NCBI GenBank assembly: GCA_023415475.1
Contig: JAEZKL010000130.1
Location: 34,787 to 98,786 of the forward strand
Reading direction: 5' to 3'
From: Bacillota bacterium
GTDB lineage: Bacteria; Bacillota; Clostridia; Lachnospirales; Lachnospiraceae
DNA: 64,000 nucleotides
How positions within the stretch are numbered: the stretch's first letter is position 1; every line of letters begins with the position of its first letter. The notes beneath the pieces were generated by a model that searched no databases, was not told where the DNA came from, and worked only from the letters and a program-made list of their open reading frames with translations. This document shows positions 9,525 through 16,661 of this stretch, piece after piece. A program made the position numbers and the translations under genes.

Positions 9525-10652
9525 TCACCTTTCCAGACGGCTAAATGATCCGTCTATAAGTTGCTTAATCACTATTAAATCTCCTGCTTCGTCGCCGGTT
9601 TCGGTAAATTCATGCACTCCGCATACACCCGTCCATTTCCCGAGCTCACGCAGTTTCTCCGCAACCTCCTCACGATTATTATTCTCAGTATTCTGTAAGG
9701 CGGCCGCCAAGATATGAACGGCATCATAGCCAAGTGCCGCATAAGAATCGGGCTCCATCCCGTATTTATTAGCAAAATTGCGGGAAAAGCCTTTTGCCTG
9801 TTCGCTGGCAGCCGGGTCAAATACAGAACCAATCACGATGCTTGAATCCTGTTCTCCAATCAGGTTCGACAGCTGTGAGGAATCAAGTGCATTGCCTCCT
9901 ATGAAAACTGTGTTAATCCCAATCTGTCCGGCATCATATATAAATTGCCCACCCTGGGATATTGCTGCCGCGACAAATATCCCATCATAGCCAAAGGCTC
10001 TCCACCTGTCCTTCAGACGGCTCAGCTCTTCTTCTCCGGCATACTCCGTAAAGCGATCAACTATGGTAATTCCATATCTTCGAAACTGATCCTCAACGGC
10101 ATCCGCCAAACCCCTACCATAGGAATCATCGGAATAGTAAATTACAATCCGCTTATGATTCATGTCAGCCAGAAATTCTGCTAATTTTTCTGCCAGAACA
10201 GCATCACTTGGAATGATCCGGAAAATATTTTGTTGATCTTTTTCGGTTAATTCCGGCGCAGTAGATGCAGGAGAAAGCATCACAAGATTTGCTTCCTTAT
10301 AGATTGCAGATGCAGGCACTGAGATATAGGAGCTTTTATGTCCAATCACTGCCATTACTGTCTCACTATCCGACATACTTTGTGCGACAGCCAAGCCCTT
10401 AGTCGTCTCAGAAGCATCATCCGACTTCAGTAGTCGGAGTCTCTGCCCCCTTATCCCACCCTTCTCATTGATTTCTTCCACTGCCATGTCGATACCTTCT
10501 TCGAACAAACTAGTGTCGGATGCAAAGGGCCAAGCCACCCCCAGTGTAATTTCCTCCGTTTTGTTCGATATCTGCACACAGCTTGAAAGACTTAAGGTTA
10601 TTATGATAACCGGAATGATTTTGATGACGAGCTGATCTATTTTTTTTATCAT
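9525..10652 (-). CDS. Substrate-binding lipoprotein (type I periplasmic-binding fold) heading the exporter operon
   Basis: Lipoprotein of 375 residues. The start at 10652 has AGGAAAGGATGAGG just upstream and puts the signal peptide at the very N-terminus; the longer frame adds 13 polar residues. The lipobox is LSSC. The mature part resembles Leu/Ile/Val-type receptors: ITLGVAWPFASD, GIDMAVEEINEKGGIRG, VIGHKSSYISVPAS and GYDAVHILAAAL. No Liv-type permease or ATPase gene is nearby. As first gene of the NHLP exporter operon, five bases before the HlyD gene, it may present a ligand to the exporter or the adjacent sensor kinase, or act in self-protection. The fold is clear; the ligand and role are unknown. 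Confidence 0.85.
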   Translation of the reverse strand: MIKKIDQLVIKIIPVIIITLSLSSCVQISNKTEEITLGVAWPFASDTSLFEEGIDMAVEEINEKGGIRGQRLRLLKSDDASETTKGLAVAQSMSDSETVMAVIGHKSSYISVPASAIYKEANLVMLSPASTAPELTEKDQQNIFRIIPSDAVLAEKLAEFLADMNHKRIVIYYSDDSYGRGLADAVEDQFRRYGITIVDRFTEYAGEEELSRLKDRWRAFGYDGIFVAAAISQGGQFIYDAGQIGINTVFIGGNALDSSQLSNLIGEQDSSIVIGSVFDPAASEQAKGFSRNFANKYGMEPDSYAALGYDAVHILAAALQNTENNNREEVAEKLRELGKWTGVCGVHEFTETGDEAGDLIVIKQLIDGSFSRLER

Positions 10653-10742
10653 AACCTCATCCTTTCCTATGTTAAAACCATTATTTTGCATAGCTTCTCA
10701 TTACTGAGCCGTTGTACGATAATACGCAGTGAGCTAAAAAGT

Positions 10743-10760
10743 ATTACATCATGATGTAAT
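10743..10760. promoter_or_regulatory. Perfect 18-bp palindrome between the divergent RiPP operons (putative operator)
   Basis: ATTACATCATGATGTAAT is a perfect palindrome centred in the 261-base gap between the exporter operon (minus) and the maturase (plus). On the plus strand a candidate -35 (TTCATC, 10764-10769) and -10 (TACAAT, 10787-10792) spaced by 17 bases begin just after it. On the minus strand TATTAT near 10717-10722 lies about 17 bases beyond its other edge. A shared dimer site for the nearby NarL-type regulator is plausible but inferred. Confidence 0.5.
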
Positions 10761-10913
10761 GAATTCATCAATCAAACGTATTAATTTACAATAGAAAGTA
10801 CGTGTTGCGGAATTCTACAGACCCGAATGAAATATCATCCTGCTAAAAGCTTCATACGGAAGACAGACAGGTAATCGTTATCAAAAATATTATATAGAAA
10901 AGAGGATAAGAGA

Positions 10914-12299
10914 ATGGATACAAAAGAGTTACTGCCCTTCCATCTGTTTCAATATAACGGTGAGCGTTATATGATCAATGTTGAAAAAATGCAGGCTGAT
11001 ACCATGGATCAACACTCCTATTCATATCTGGAGAAATTAGCAATTGACGGCTACATGGCAGAATTACCACCGGATATGCAGTCAAAGCTAGAACACTATG
11101 GACTTCTCCCGACAGAAGGTACTAAAAGTAGACAGGTCCTCTCACCAAAGCATACACCTATCACTTATATGTCCCTTCTCGTTACCCAAGACTGTAATCT
11201 ACGCTGCATCTATTGTTATGAGGATAAGACCAAGGCCAGAATGGATGAGAAAACCGCCTTTCGGGCGGTGGACTGGTTAATCAGAAAATCGGAGAATATG
11301 CGGTCGATTCATATTGTTTTTTTTGGCGGTGAGCCTTTACTAAATTTTCCGTTAATGAAGGCAGTAGTTGAATATGCCAATGAAGCAGCGCACAAAGCCG
11401 GCAAACAGGCCACTTATTCCATTACAACCAATGGAACGCTATTGGATGATGAGAAAAATCAGTTTTTTCTGAAGCACCAAATCAAAGTGATGATCAGCTT
11501 TGACGGACGAAAGGAGCTTCAGGATGTACAACGGCCATTTGCCTCGGGCTCAGGCTCCTATGACCTAATCTTGCCCAAAATTCATGATCTGCTGAAGCTT
11601 ATGCCCCAGACTTCATGTCATGCAGTTGTCATGGGAAACACTTCTCCTGAGAAGGTAAAGGATGCATTGCAGGAGCTTGGTTTTCAACAGGTATCCGTAG
11701 CAATGAATTCCCAATCTCTGTTTACTCTCGACAGTCAGAAGGATAAAGCATCGGACCGTGATATCCGGAGCATGATAAGCGCTCTGGAAGAGGAAGCGAT
11801 AGTTTGGTACAATCGGATCATAGCTCGGGATACCGTTTCTATAAATAAATTGACCGGAAGGAGCTATCTGTACCTGGCTCTGCGTTGCCTTTTAAATCAT
11901 TCAATGAGAATATTTTTCTGCGGTGCCGGGAGGAGTATGGCCGCTGTTGCCCCCTCTGGGGATATCTATTTATGCCATCGCTTTGTCGGGCTGGATGATT
12001 ACCGTATCGGTAGCATCGATGAGCATGATCTTAACCTAGAGAGCTTTAGTCAAAGCCCGGTTGAGGCAAATGCTATCTGTAACCGCTGTTTTGCCCGTTA
12101 CTACTGCGGTGGTGGCTGTAAGCATGATCATGTCTCCTCTCGTGGCTACATCGATCAACCCGAAGAAGGAATGTGTCAGCTAAAACAGAGGGAACTTGAG
12201 CTGGCTGCCACAGTAGTCAGCAGGTTATCTCACGAGGACCGTAACTGGCTAGTCAAAGAGAAAATCTTTCCACCTAAGCCCTGCCCCCTGGATTTCTGA
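10914..12299 (+). CDS. Radical SAM/SPASM peptide maturase (predicted thioether-forming)
   Basis: Radical SAM enzyme of 461 residues. The [4Fe-4S]-AdoMet motif is C94-x3-C98-x2-C101 (CNLRCIYC), followed by FFGGEPLL and ITTNGTLL. The C-terminal SPASM domain has a full cysteine set for two auxiliary clusters: Cys336 and Cys354 in CGAG...GDIYLCHRF, then Cys389, Cys392, Cys398, Cys402 and Cys421. The CGAGxxxxAVxxxGxIYxCHRF layout is that of the maturase group containing QhpD and PapB, which join Cys sulfur to a carbon of Asp or Glu. The N-terminal ~80 residues probably bind the leader. It diverges from the exporter operon and converges on the Nif11-type precursor gene, its likely substrate. Exact chemistry is inferred. 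Confidence 0.88.
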   Translation: MDTKELLPFHLFQYNGERYMINVEKMQADTMDQHSYSYLEKLAIDGYMAELPPDMQSKLEHYGLLPTEGTKSRQVLSPKHTPITYMSLLVTQDCNLRCIYCYEDKTKARMDEKTAFRAVDWLIRKSENMRSIHIVFFGGEPLLNFPLMKAVVEYANEAAHKAGKQATYSITTNGTLLDDEKNQFFLKHQIKVMISFDGRKELQDVQRPFASGSGSYDLILPKIHDLLKLMPQTSCHAVVMGNTSPEKVKDALQELGFQQVSVAMNSQSLFTLDSQKDKASDRDIRSMISALEEEAIVWYNRIIARDTVSINKLTGRSYLYLALRCLLNHSMRIFFCGAGRSMAAVAPSGDIYLCHRFVGLDDYRIGSIDEHDLNLESFSQSPVEANAICNRCFARYYCGGGCKHDHVSSRGYIDQPEEGMCQLKQRELELAATVVSRLSHEDRNWLVKEKIFPPKPCPLDF

Positions 12300-12339
12300 T
12301 AGAAGGGAAGCTGGAACAGAGCATCAACATTAACATAAG

Positions 12340-12385
12340 AAAAGGCTGCCACTCAATAGATTATCTGCTAAGTGGCAGCCTTTTC
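12340..12385. terminator. Bidirectional terminator between maturase and precursor genes
   Basis: A 14-bp perfect stem, AAAAGGCTGCCACT (12340-12353) against AGTGGCAGCCTTTT (12371-12384), with A-runs on one side and T-runs on the other. It can end transcription of both convergent genes. Confidence 0.85.
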
Positions 12386-12418
12386 TTACATATCACTGAC
12401 TAAAGAGAATATATCTGA

Positions 12419-12658
12419 TTACAAGTCAATCAGGCATCTAACCGGAATTTCAATGATGCAGCCACCGGCAACAGCATCCAATTCCTTTTCATTCAACTCT
12501 GATCCGACTTCCTCAATCTCTTCCTTTGTAAAGGTATAGCCTGCCTGTACGACAAAATCCCTGCGAGCTGCCTTGTCCTCGAAGCTGTTCACCTTTTTGG
12601 CAAATGCCTCGTCAGTCTTAATTCTTTCCAGATACGCTTTTGCTAAATCAATACTCAT
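12419..12658 (-). CDS. Nif11-type RiPP precursor with doubled C-X2-[E/D] core
   Basis: Short peptide of 79 residues with a perfect ribosome site (AAGGAGG). Residues 1-66 are a Nif11-like leader: MSIDLAKAYLERIKTDEAF at the start, then an acidic helix, ending ELNEKELDAVAGG. The double glycine is the expected cut site for the C39 exporter. The remaining 13 residues, CIIEIPVRCLIDL, are the core. They contain two copies of C-[IL]-I-[ED]-[IL] separated by PVR, so Cys67/Glu70 and Cys75/Asp78 are paired at the same spacing. With a QhpD/PapB-like maturase next door I predict two Cys-to-acid thioether links. The leader family and cleavage site are well supported; the modification is inferred. The gene lies 88 bases after the 132-aa protein and may share its transcript. 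Confidence 0.88.
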   Translation of the reverse strand: MSIDLAKAYLERIKTDEAFAKKVNSFEDKAARRDFVVQAGYTFTKEEIEEVGSELNEKELDAVAGGCIIEIPVRCLIDL

Positions 12659-12746
12659 GGGTGATCCTCCTTATAATAATTAATTTTGTGCATCTATGAT
12701 ACACTTAAATGTTTACGATGCTTAATACGTAACTGCTCCCTATGTA

Positions 12747-13145
12747 TTACATATTAATTTCATTTTTTCGAAACATGCAATCCGAAGTACAGCTTTGAAA
12801 CGGGCAATTCGAATATAATCCGCAAGAAGCCTTCCACCCTATCTCCGGTGAACCGGCTGACGCCATGGATAGTTCCTCATCCAAAAGCTCATCCTCATCC
12901 TTTAAAAGGTAATCCGTCGATAATCCTTTGTCTTTCTTACCCTGTGACAATATGATACTGATAAGCTGGCTTCTTAAGTGGTCCCTGACCTTGCTCCTTA
13001 TACTAAAATCAACTTCAATCAACTTCTTTGCTGTGATTAGTAGCTCTCCGATTTCATCATCACGGATGATCCCGGGCACTTGATCTCCTGCCAGGATTTT
13101 GTCAAGATACTCGAGATACCACTCTGCTTTGGTTTTCTCAGTCAT
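12747..13145 (-). CDS. Sigma-factor-coupled protein with RiPP-like cysteine tail
   Basis: A 132-residue soluble protein. Its start overlaps the ECF sigma stop by eight bases, with GGGGG nine bases upstream, so the two are translationally coupled, as anti-sigma genes often are. Residues 5-68 are helical, with IGELLITAKKLIEVDFSIRS-type sequence seen in sigma-linked regulators of other bacteria; there is no membrane segment. From residue 86 the character changes: ELLDEELSMASAG looks like the end of a RiPP leader, followed by a tail with Cys108, Cys114, Cys119 and Cys123 (spacing 5, 4, 3), including a CTSD motif. Options are a cytoplasmic anti-sigma factor with a metal- or redox-sensing tail, a second precursor peptide, or a fusion of both. 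I cannot decide from sequence alone. Confidence 0.7.
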   Translation of the reverse strand: MTEKTKAEWYLEYLDKILAGDQVPGIIRDDEIGELLITAKKLIEVDFSIRSKVRDHLRSQLISIILSQGKKDKGLSTDYLLKDEDELLDEELSMASAGSPEIGWKASCGLYSNCPFQSCTSDCMFRKNEINM

Positions 13146-13701
13146 CCATATTTACCCCCTGATGCTCCATAAAATTCCGCATGCGCCGCATAGTCCTAAA
13201 CAGGATAACTCCGATATTATTTTCGCTTAAGCCGGTAACTTTCGCTATTTCACGATTGGTCATGCCGCTCCAGAATTTTAAGGCGATGAGATCTCTTTCC
13301 CTATCGGTTAAAAACGTCAATGCCCTTTTCAACTGCTGCCTGACCTCATTATATTCAGCTATGTCTACCGGGCTTAAACCGGGAGCCACAATATCTTCTA
13401 TCGTCTCCAGAGGAGTATGGATATTGCGTTCCCGCCTGCGGTAATAATCGGTTACCGCATTACGGGCGATGCTGAAAACCCACGCAAAAAGCGGTGCTTT
13501 ATCCGCAGAATAAAAACTGCGCTTCTCAAAAAGCTTATAAAAAATCATACTGGTTAAATCGTCCGCATCACTATAATTACTAACCCGATAGCAAACATAG
13601 TTGTAGATCCTCGGAAAATATTCATTATAAAATTCAGTAAAATCAAAATCAGATTTATATGTAGTGTCAGTAAACGTCTGCTCTTGCAACTGTATCGGCA
13701 T
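13138..13701 (-). CDS. ECF-type RNA polymerase sigma factor
   Basis: Sigma-70 family protein of 187 residues, with region 2 (DFTEFYNEYFPRIYNYVCYR, then YSDADDLTSMIFYKLFEK and PLFAWVFSIARNAVTDYYRR) and region 4 (LTDRERDLIALKFWSGMTNR, then EIAKVTGLSENNIGVILFRT). It lacks region 3, as ECF factors do. I use the ATG at 13701, which has GGGGA at good distance; the longer frame starts at a GTG too close to the purine run. It is coupled to the 132-aa protein and probably co-transcribed with the Nif11 precursor, so it likely drives this peptide locus. Its target promoter sequence was not identified. A terminator separates it from the two-component genes upstream. Confidence 0.9.
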   Translation of the reverse strand: MPIQLQEQTFTDTTYKSDFDFTEFYNEYFPRIYNYVCYRVSNYSDADDLTSMIFYKLFEKRSFYSADKAPLFAWVFSIARNAVTDYYRRRERNIHTPLETIEDIVAPGLSPVDIAEYNEVRQQLKRALTFLTDRERDLIALKFWSGMTNREIAKVTGLSENNIGVILFRTMRRMRNFMEHQGVNMDD

Positions 13702-13885
13702 GATTATCCCCACTTCCCCCTGACAGCACCACCTGCACTTCCCCTTATCGGGAGCACTATGGCAGAGAAACTGCTGTCGATTCGGTATAGCACTTAATAA
13801 ATTGACATTTTTCTTACTGTTATGATTAATTCTAGCATCATAACAAATGTTTCAACAATGTACGCAGGGACAGTTTAAAAAAAAT

Positions 13886-13921
13886 AAAAGTACAGTCTTT
13901 TTAATAAAAGACTGTACTTTT
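13886..13921. terminator. Terminator between response regulator and sigma factor genes
   Basis: A 15-bp perfect stem around AAGTACAGTCTTTT (from 13887) and AAAAGACTGTACTTT (to 13920), loop AAT, A/T-rich flanks on both sides. On the minus strand it would end the kinase-regulator transcript, so the sigma operon probably has its own promoter. Confidence 0.75.
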
Positions 13922-13972
13922 AGACAGTTTACATTAGCCTATTGAATACTCTTAGCGGTAGCTCAATAAGCA

Positions 13973-14650
13973 CTATTCATTACGTATTAACCCTTTCTGG
14001 GCAGCATACAAAATCGCTTGTGATTTATTCTCCAGATGCAACATATCCAGTAATCTGCTTATGTGGTACTTAATCGTGCGCTCGCTAAGCCCCAATCTTT
14101 CACCGACTTCTTTATAGGTTGCACCTTGTGCAATCAGCTCCAATACCTCAATCTGCCGCTCGGTTAGTTCAGACTTCTCTGTTTTACACTTGTTCTGTGT
14201 TAAGCAATCGTTTATTCCTTTGCCTCGTTTGAATTCCATTACCAATTTGGTGGCCAAACCCTGAGACAACGGCATTTCACCCTTCTCAACGGACTCTAGA
14301 TATTCCACCAGCTTTTTCGCATCGGTATCCTTAAGCAGATAACCGGAAGCACCATATTTGATTGCATTGAATAAATCCTCATCGTCATCCGAGGTGGTAA
14401 GCATAACCAGTTTAATCTCCGGAAGCTCTTCATGAATCCGTTTTACCGCTTCCAGACCGTTACAGCCCGGCATTTTGATATCCATTAGTATAATATCCGG
14501 CTTTAACTTATGAGCCATTACGGCTGCTTCATTACCATTCCTAGCCCTTCCTACTACTTCAACACCGAAGGTTTCTAATAAATACTGAAGACCCTCTAAA
14601 AACAAAGAGTGATCATCCACCAGCATTACTTTCATATTCATTCGTATCAT
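13973..14650 (-). CDS. NarL/LuxR-family response regulator
   Basis: Response regulator of 225 residues. The receiver domain has VMLVDDHSLFLEG at the N-terminus, the phospho-acceptor Asp in IILMDIKMPGCNG, and the switch Thr/Lys region MLTTSDD...YLLKD. The C-terminal LuxR-type helix-turn-helix is LTERQIEVLELIAQGATYKE followed by LGLSERTIKYHISRLL. The start at 14650 follows AGGAAGGGGGAAG; ATGs at 14641 and 14635 are alternatives. It overlaps the kinase gene by 38 bases, so they are one translational unit. It is a candidate to bind the 18-bp palindrome ahead of the peptide operons, as NarL-type regulators bind short inverted repeats; that link is inference. Confidence 0.9.
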   Translation of the reverse strand: MIRMNMKVMLVDDHSLFLEGLQYLLETFGVEVVGRARNGNEAAVMAHKLKPDIILMDIKMPGCNGLEAVKRIHEELPEIKLVMLTTSDDDEDLFNAIKYGASGYLLKDTDAKKLVEYLESVEKGEMPLSQGLATKLVMEFKRGKGINDCLTQNKCKTEKSELTERQIEVLELIAQGATYKEVGERLGLSERTIKYHISRLLDMLHLENKSQAILYAAQKGLIRNE

Positions 14651-16352
14651 CTTCCCCCTTCCTGGGCACATATAACGTAACCTTGCTCCCCTTATCCGGT
14701 ACGGATTCGATTGTAATATATCCGCCGATTAATGCTGCCCTCTCCTTCATAATATCCAAGCCGAATTTGTTCTTTACCGAGTCATCTTTATGAACTGCAT
14801 GGAAACCCTTGCCGTCGTCAGCAATCGAGACGGTCATCTGCTTATCCTCTACTTGAAATGAGATGATAACCTCATGTGCCTGTGCATGTTTTCTGATGTT
14901 ATTCATAGCCTCACGTATTATATTTTGAATGTTTACCTTAACGGACATATTAAATTCTTTCTCTATTGAATCCTCCAAAATATCCAGCTTTACCTTCAAG
15001 CCAGTCTGCTGCTCAAAATTCATAATATCATTTTTTAAGGAGGTGATAAAATCTCTCTCCGTGATCACCGATGTTCTGACACTGGAGATATACTCTCTTA
15101 TCTCTGCATGCATATTCTGTGTGACCTTAATTAATCGATCCAGTTTATCATACACAAGATCGATTCCCTCATTTACCAGCTCCTGACGGATCGCCTGGGC
15201 TTGCAAATTAATAAATCCCAGCACCTGTCCCAGATTGTCATGCAAATCTCTGCTTATTCTTTCTCTTTCATCAATGACTGCCAATTGCCATTGCTGCTTT
15301 AGAAACTCCTGTTGCGCCTGCTTTTTCTCTGTTATATCATGAAGTACTGCCAGACGACCTATGTAATAATCCTTTTTATCATATAGAGGAATAAGTAATA
15401 TTTCAAAAACTCTTGTCTCTTTCTCCCCTGTTATGGAAAAATCGGTATGAGAGGCTCTTCCATCTTTTATGATACGGACTAACTCCGGTATTGCCATACA
15501 TACCTCATCAATTGACAATAGATAATATTTTTGTACCGAGATACCTATAATTCTTTTGAATGCCGGATTCATATCCAGTATCCTGTCCCGTATATCCAAT
15601 ACCATAACTCCTGCATCCATGGCTTCAATTATGGCTGTCCGTGCCAAAGGAACCAGTTCAAACATCCTGTTGTGGAAGATAGACCACAGCATCATAACAC
15701 CTGCCGGACCGAAAAACAAAGGCGTGATATCATACTGTAATGGACTGATTCCGATAATGTAGATAAGGTTCGGAATTATGATAAAGCTTGTTCCAATGAG
15801 TAGATAGCTTGCTTGCTTTTTATAAACTGATCTCTTCGCTAATGCTGTACGTAATAATACAGCAACAGCCCACAGGTTCAGACAGTGGGAATATGCTGCA
15901 TGAATATAGAACCAACCTCCGTACTTTTTTGCTATCACATAAAACGCCCCGCTATACGCCAAATGGACATCATACCGAATCAGACCGTGCAACTGATTAG
16001 TCCAGACCAAAATAAGCGAAATGCAGGGCAAAACAAAGAGCCATTTTAATTTATTCTTATGTTCTTTATAGCTGTGACCGGTCGCTTCCATGCAAAGGAT
16101 AAGTAGGGAAACCGGGGAGAAGCAATATGCAATATACTGCATATTAGCCCAAAACAGCTTAACCGATAAATCTACAGCCGCCATTTCCAGAGCATTGGGA
16201 ATAGACCAGAAGGTGACAATAAACATGCTTAGAGCAAAAAACTCTACGCCTTGTGCTTTTCTACGTTTTATCTGCGCAAAGATACCCAACGATAAAGTGA
16301 GTAAGCCTGAAATCGACAAAGGCCATATGATCGGAATATATTGATAATTCAT
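14613..16352 (-). CDS. 7TM sensor histidine kinase (HisKA_3 type)
   Basis: Sensor kinase of 579 residues. Residues 1-235 hold seven to eight hydrophobic segments matching the 7TM N-terminal domain of histidine kinases (MNYQYIPIIWPLSISGLLTL... LFFGPAGVMMLWSIFHNRMF). A PAS domain follows (about 236-345), then the dimerisation helix with phospho-acceptor His371 in ERISRDLHDNLGQVLG, then the HATPase with N box EAMNNIRKHAQAHEV, G1 IADDGKGF and G2 GSKVTLYV. It autophosphorylates and passes phosphate to the overlapping NarL-type regulator. Its signal is membrane-associated and unknown; in this context it could be the exported peptide, envelope stress, or ligand held by the neighbouring binding lipoprotein. 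Confidence 0.93.
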   Translation of the reverse strand: MNYQYIPIIWPLSISGLLTLSLGIFAQIKRRKAQGVEFFALSMFIVTFWSIPNALEMAAVDLSVKLFWANMQYIAYCFSPVSLLILCMEATGHSYKEHKNKLKWLFVLPCISLILVWTNQLHGLIRYDVHLAYSGAFYVIAKKYGGWFYIHAAYSHCLNLWAVAVLLRTALAKRSVYKKQASYLLIGTSFIIIPNLIYIIGISPLQYDITPLFFGPAGVMMLWSIFHNRMFELVPLARTAIIEAMDAGVMVLDIRDRILDMNPAFKRIIGISVQKYYLLSIDEVCMAIPELVRIIKDGRASHTDFSITGEKETRVFEILLIPLYDKKDYYIGRLAVLHDITEKKQAQQEFLKQQWQLAVIDERERISRDLHDNLGQVLGFINLQAQAIRQELVNEGIDLVYDKLDRLIKVTQNMHAEIREYISSVRTSVITERDFITSLKNDIMNFEQQTGLKVKLDILEDSIEKEFNMSVKVNIQNIIREAMNNIRKHAQAHEVIISFQVEDKQMTVSIADDGKGFHAVHKDDSVKNKFGLDIMKERAALIGGYITIESVPDKGSKVTLYVPRKGEDDTNEYESNAGG

Positions 16353-16561
16353 ACGTTTCTCCTATATTTCAACGCTAATCTTATAATCTCATTCTCATCT
16401 TACCATATCATCCATATTGTGACAATCGTATTCCATCAATAAGGTTACTACCTTAGATCGTTCTGCATTTTCCTTCGAAATATTGAAGGATAGAAATAAT
16501 AACGAATGGCATAGTATATCCGCTGAGGAAATCTACGGCATTCATCGGGCCGCTTCTTCCA

Positions 16562-16596
16562 TAAAAAGGGAGTGCCCCAAACATGCAGCACTCCCT
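16562..16596 (-). terminator. Terminator of the KAS III-MCP operon
   Basis: On the minus strand GGGAGTGC (16588-16595) pairs with GCACTCCC (16568-16575) and runs into TTTTTAT. It lies about 65 bases after the chemotaxis receptor stop. The rest of this 309-base gap shows nothing further. Confidence 0.8.
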
Positions 16597-16661
16597 GTCA
16601 TTTCATGATAGTAAAGGTATTCCTACTTGCGCTCCTCATTGATTAAATGTTCCTTTAAGAA

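Noticed and set aside
12659..12746. Possible further small precursor peptide between the 132-aa gene and the Nif11 precursor
   Set aside because: The gap is AT-rich leader sequence with no ribosome site plus leader-like frame.
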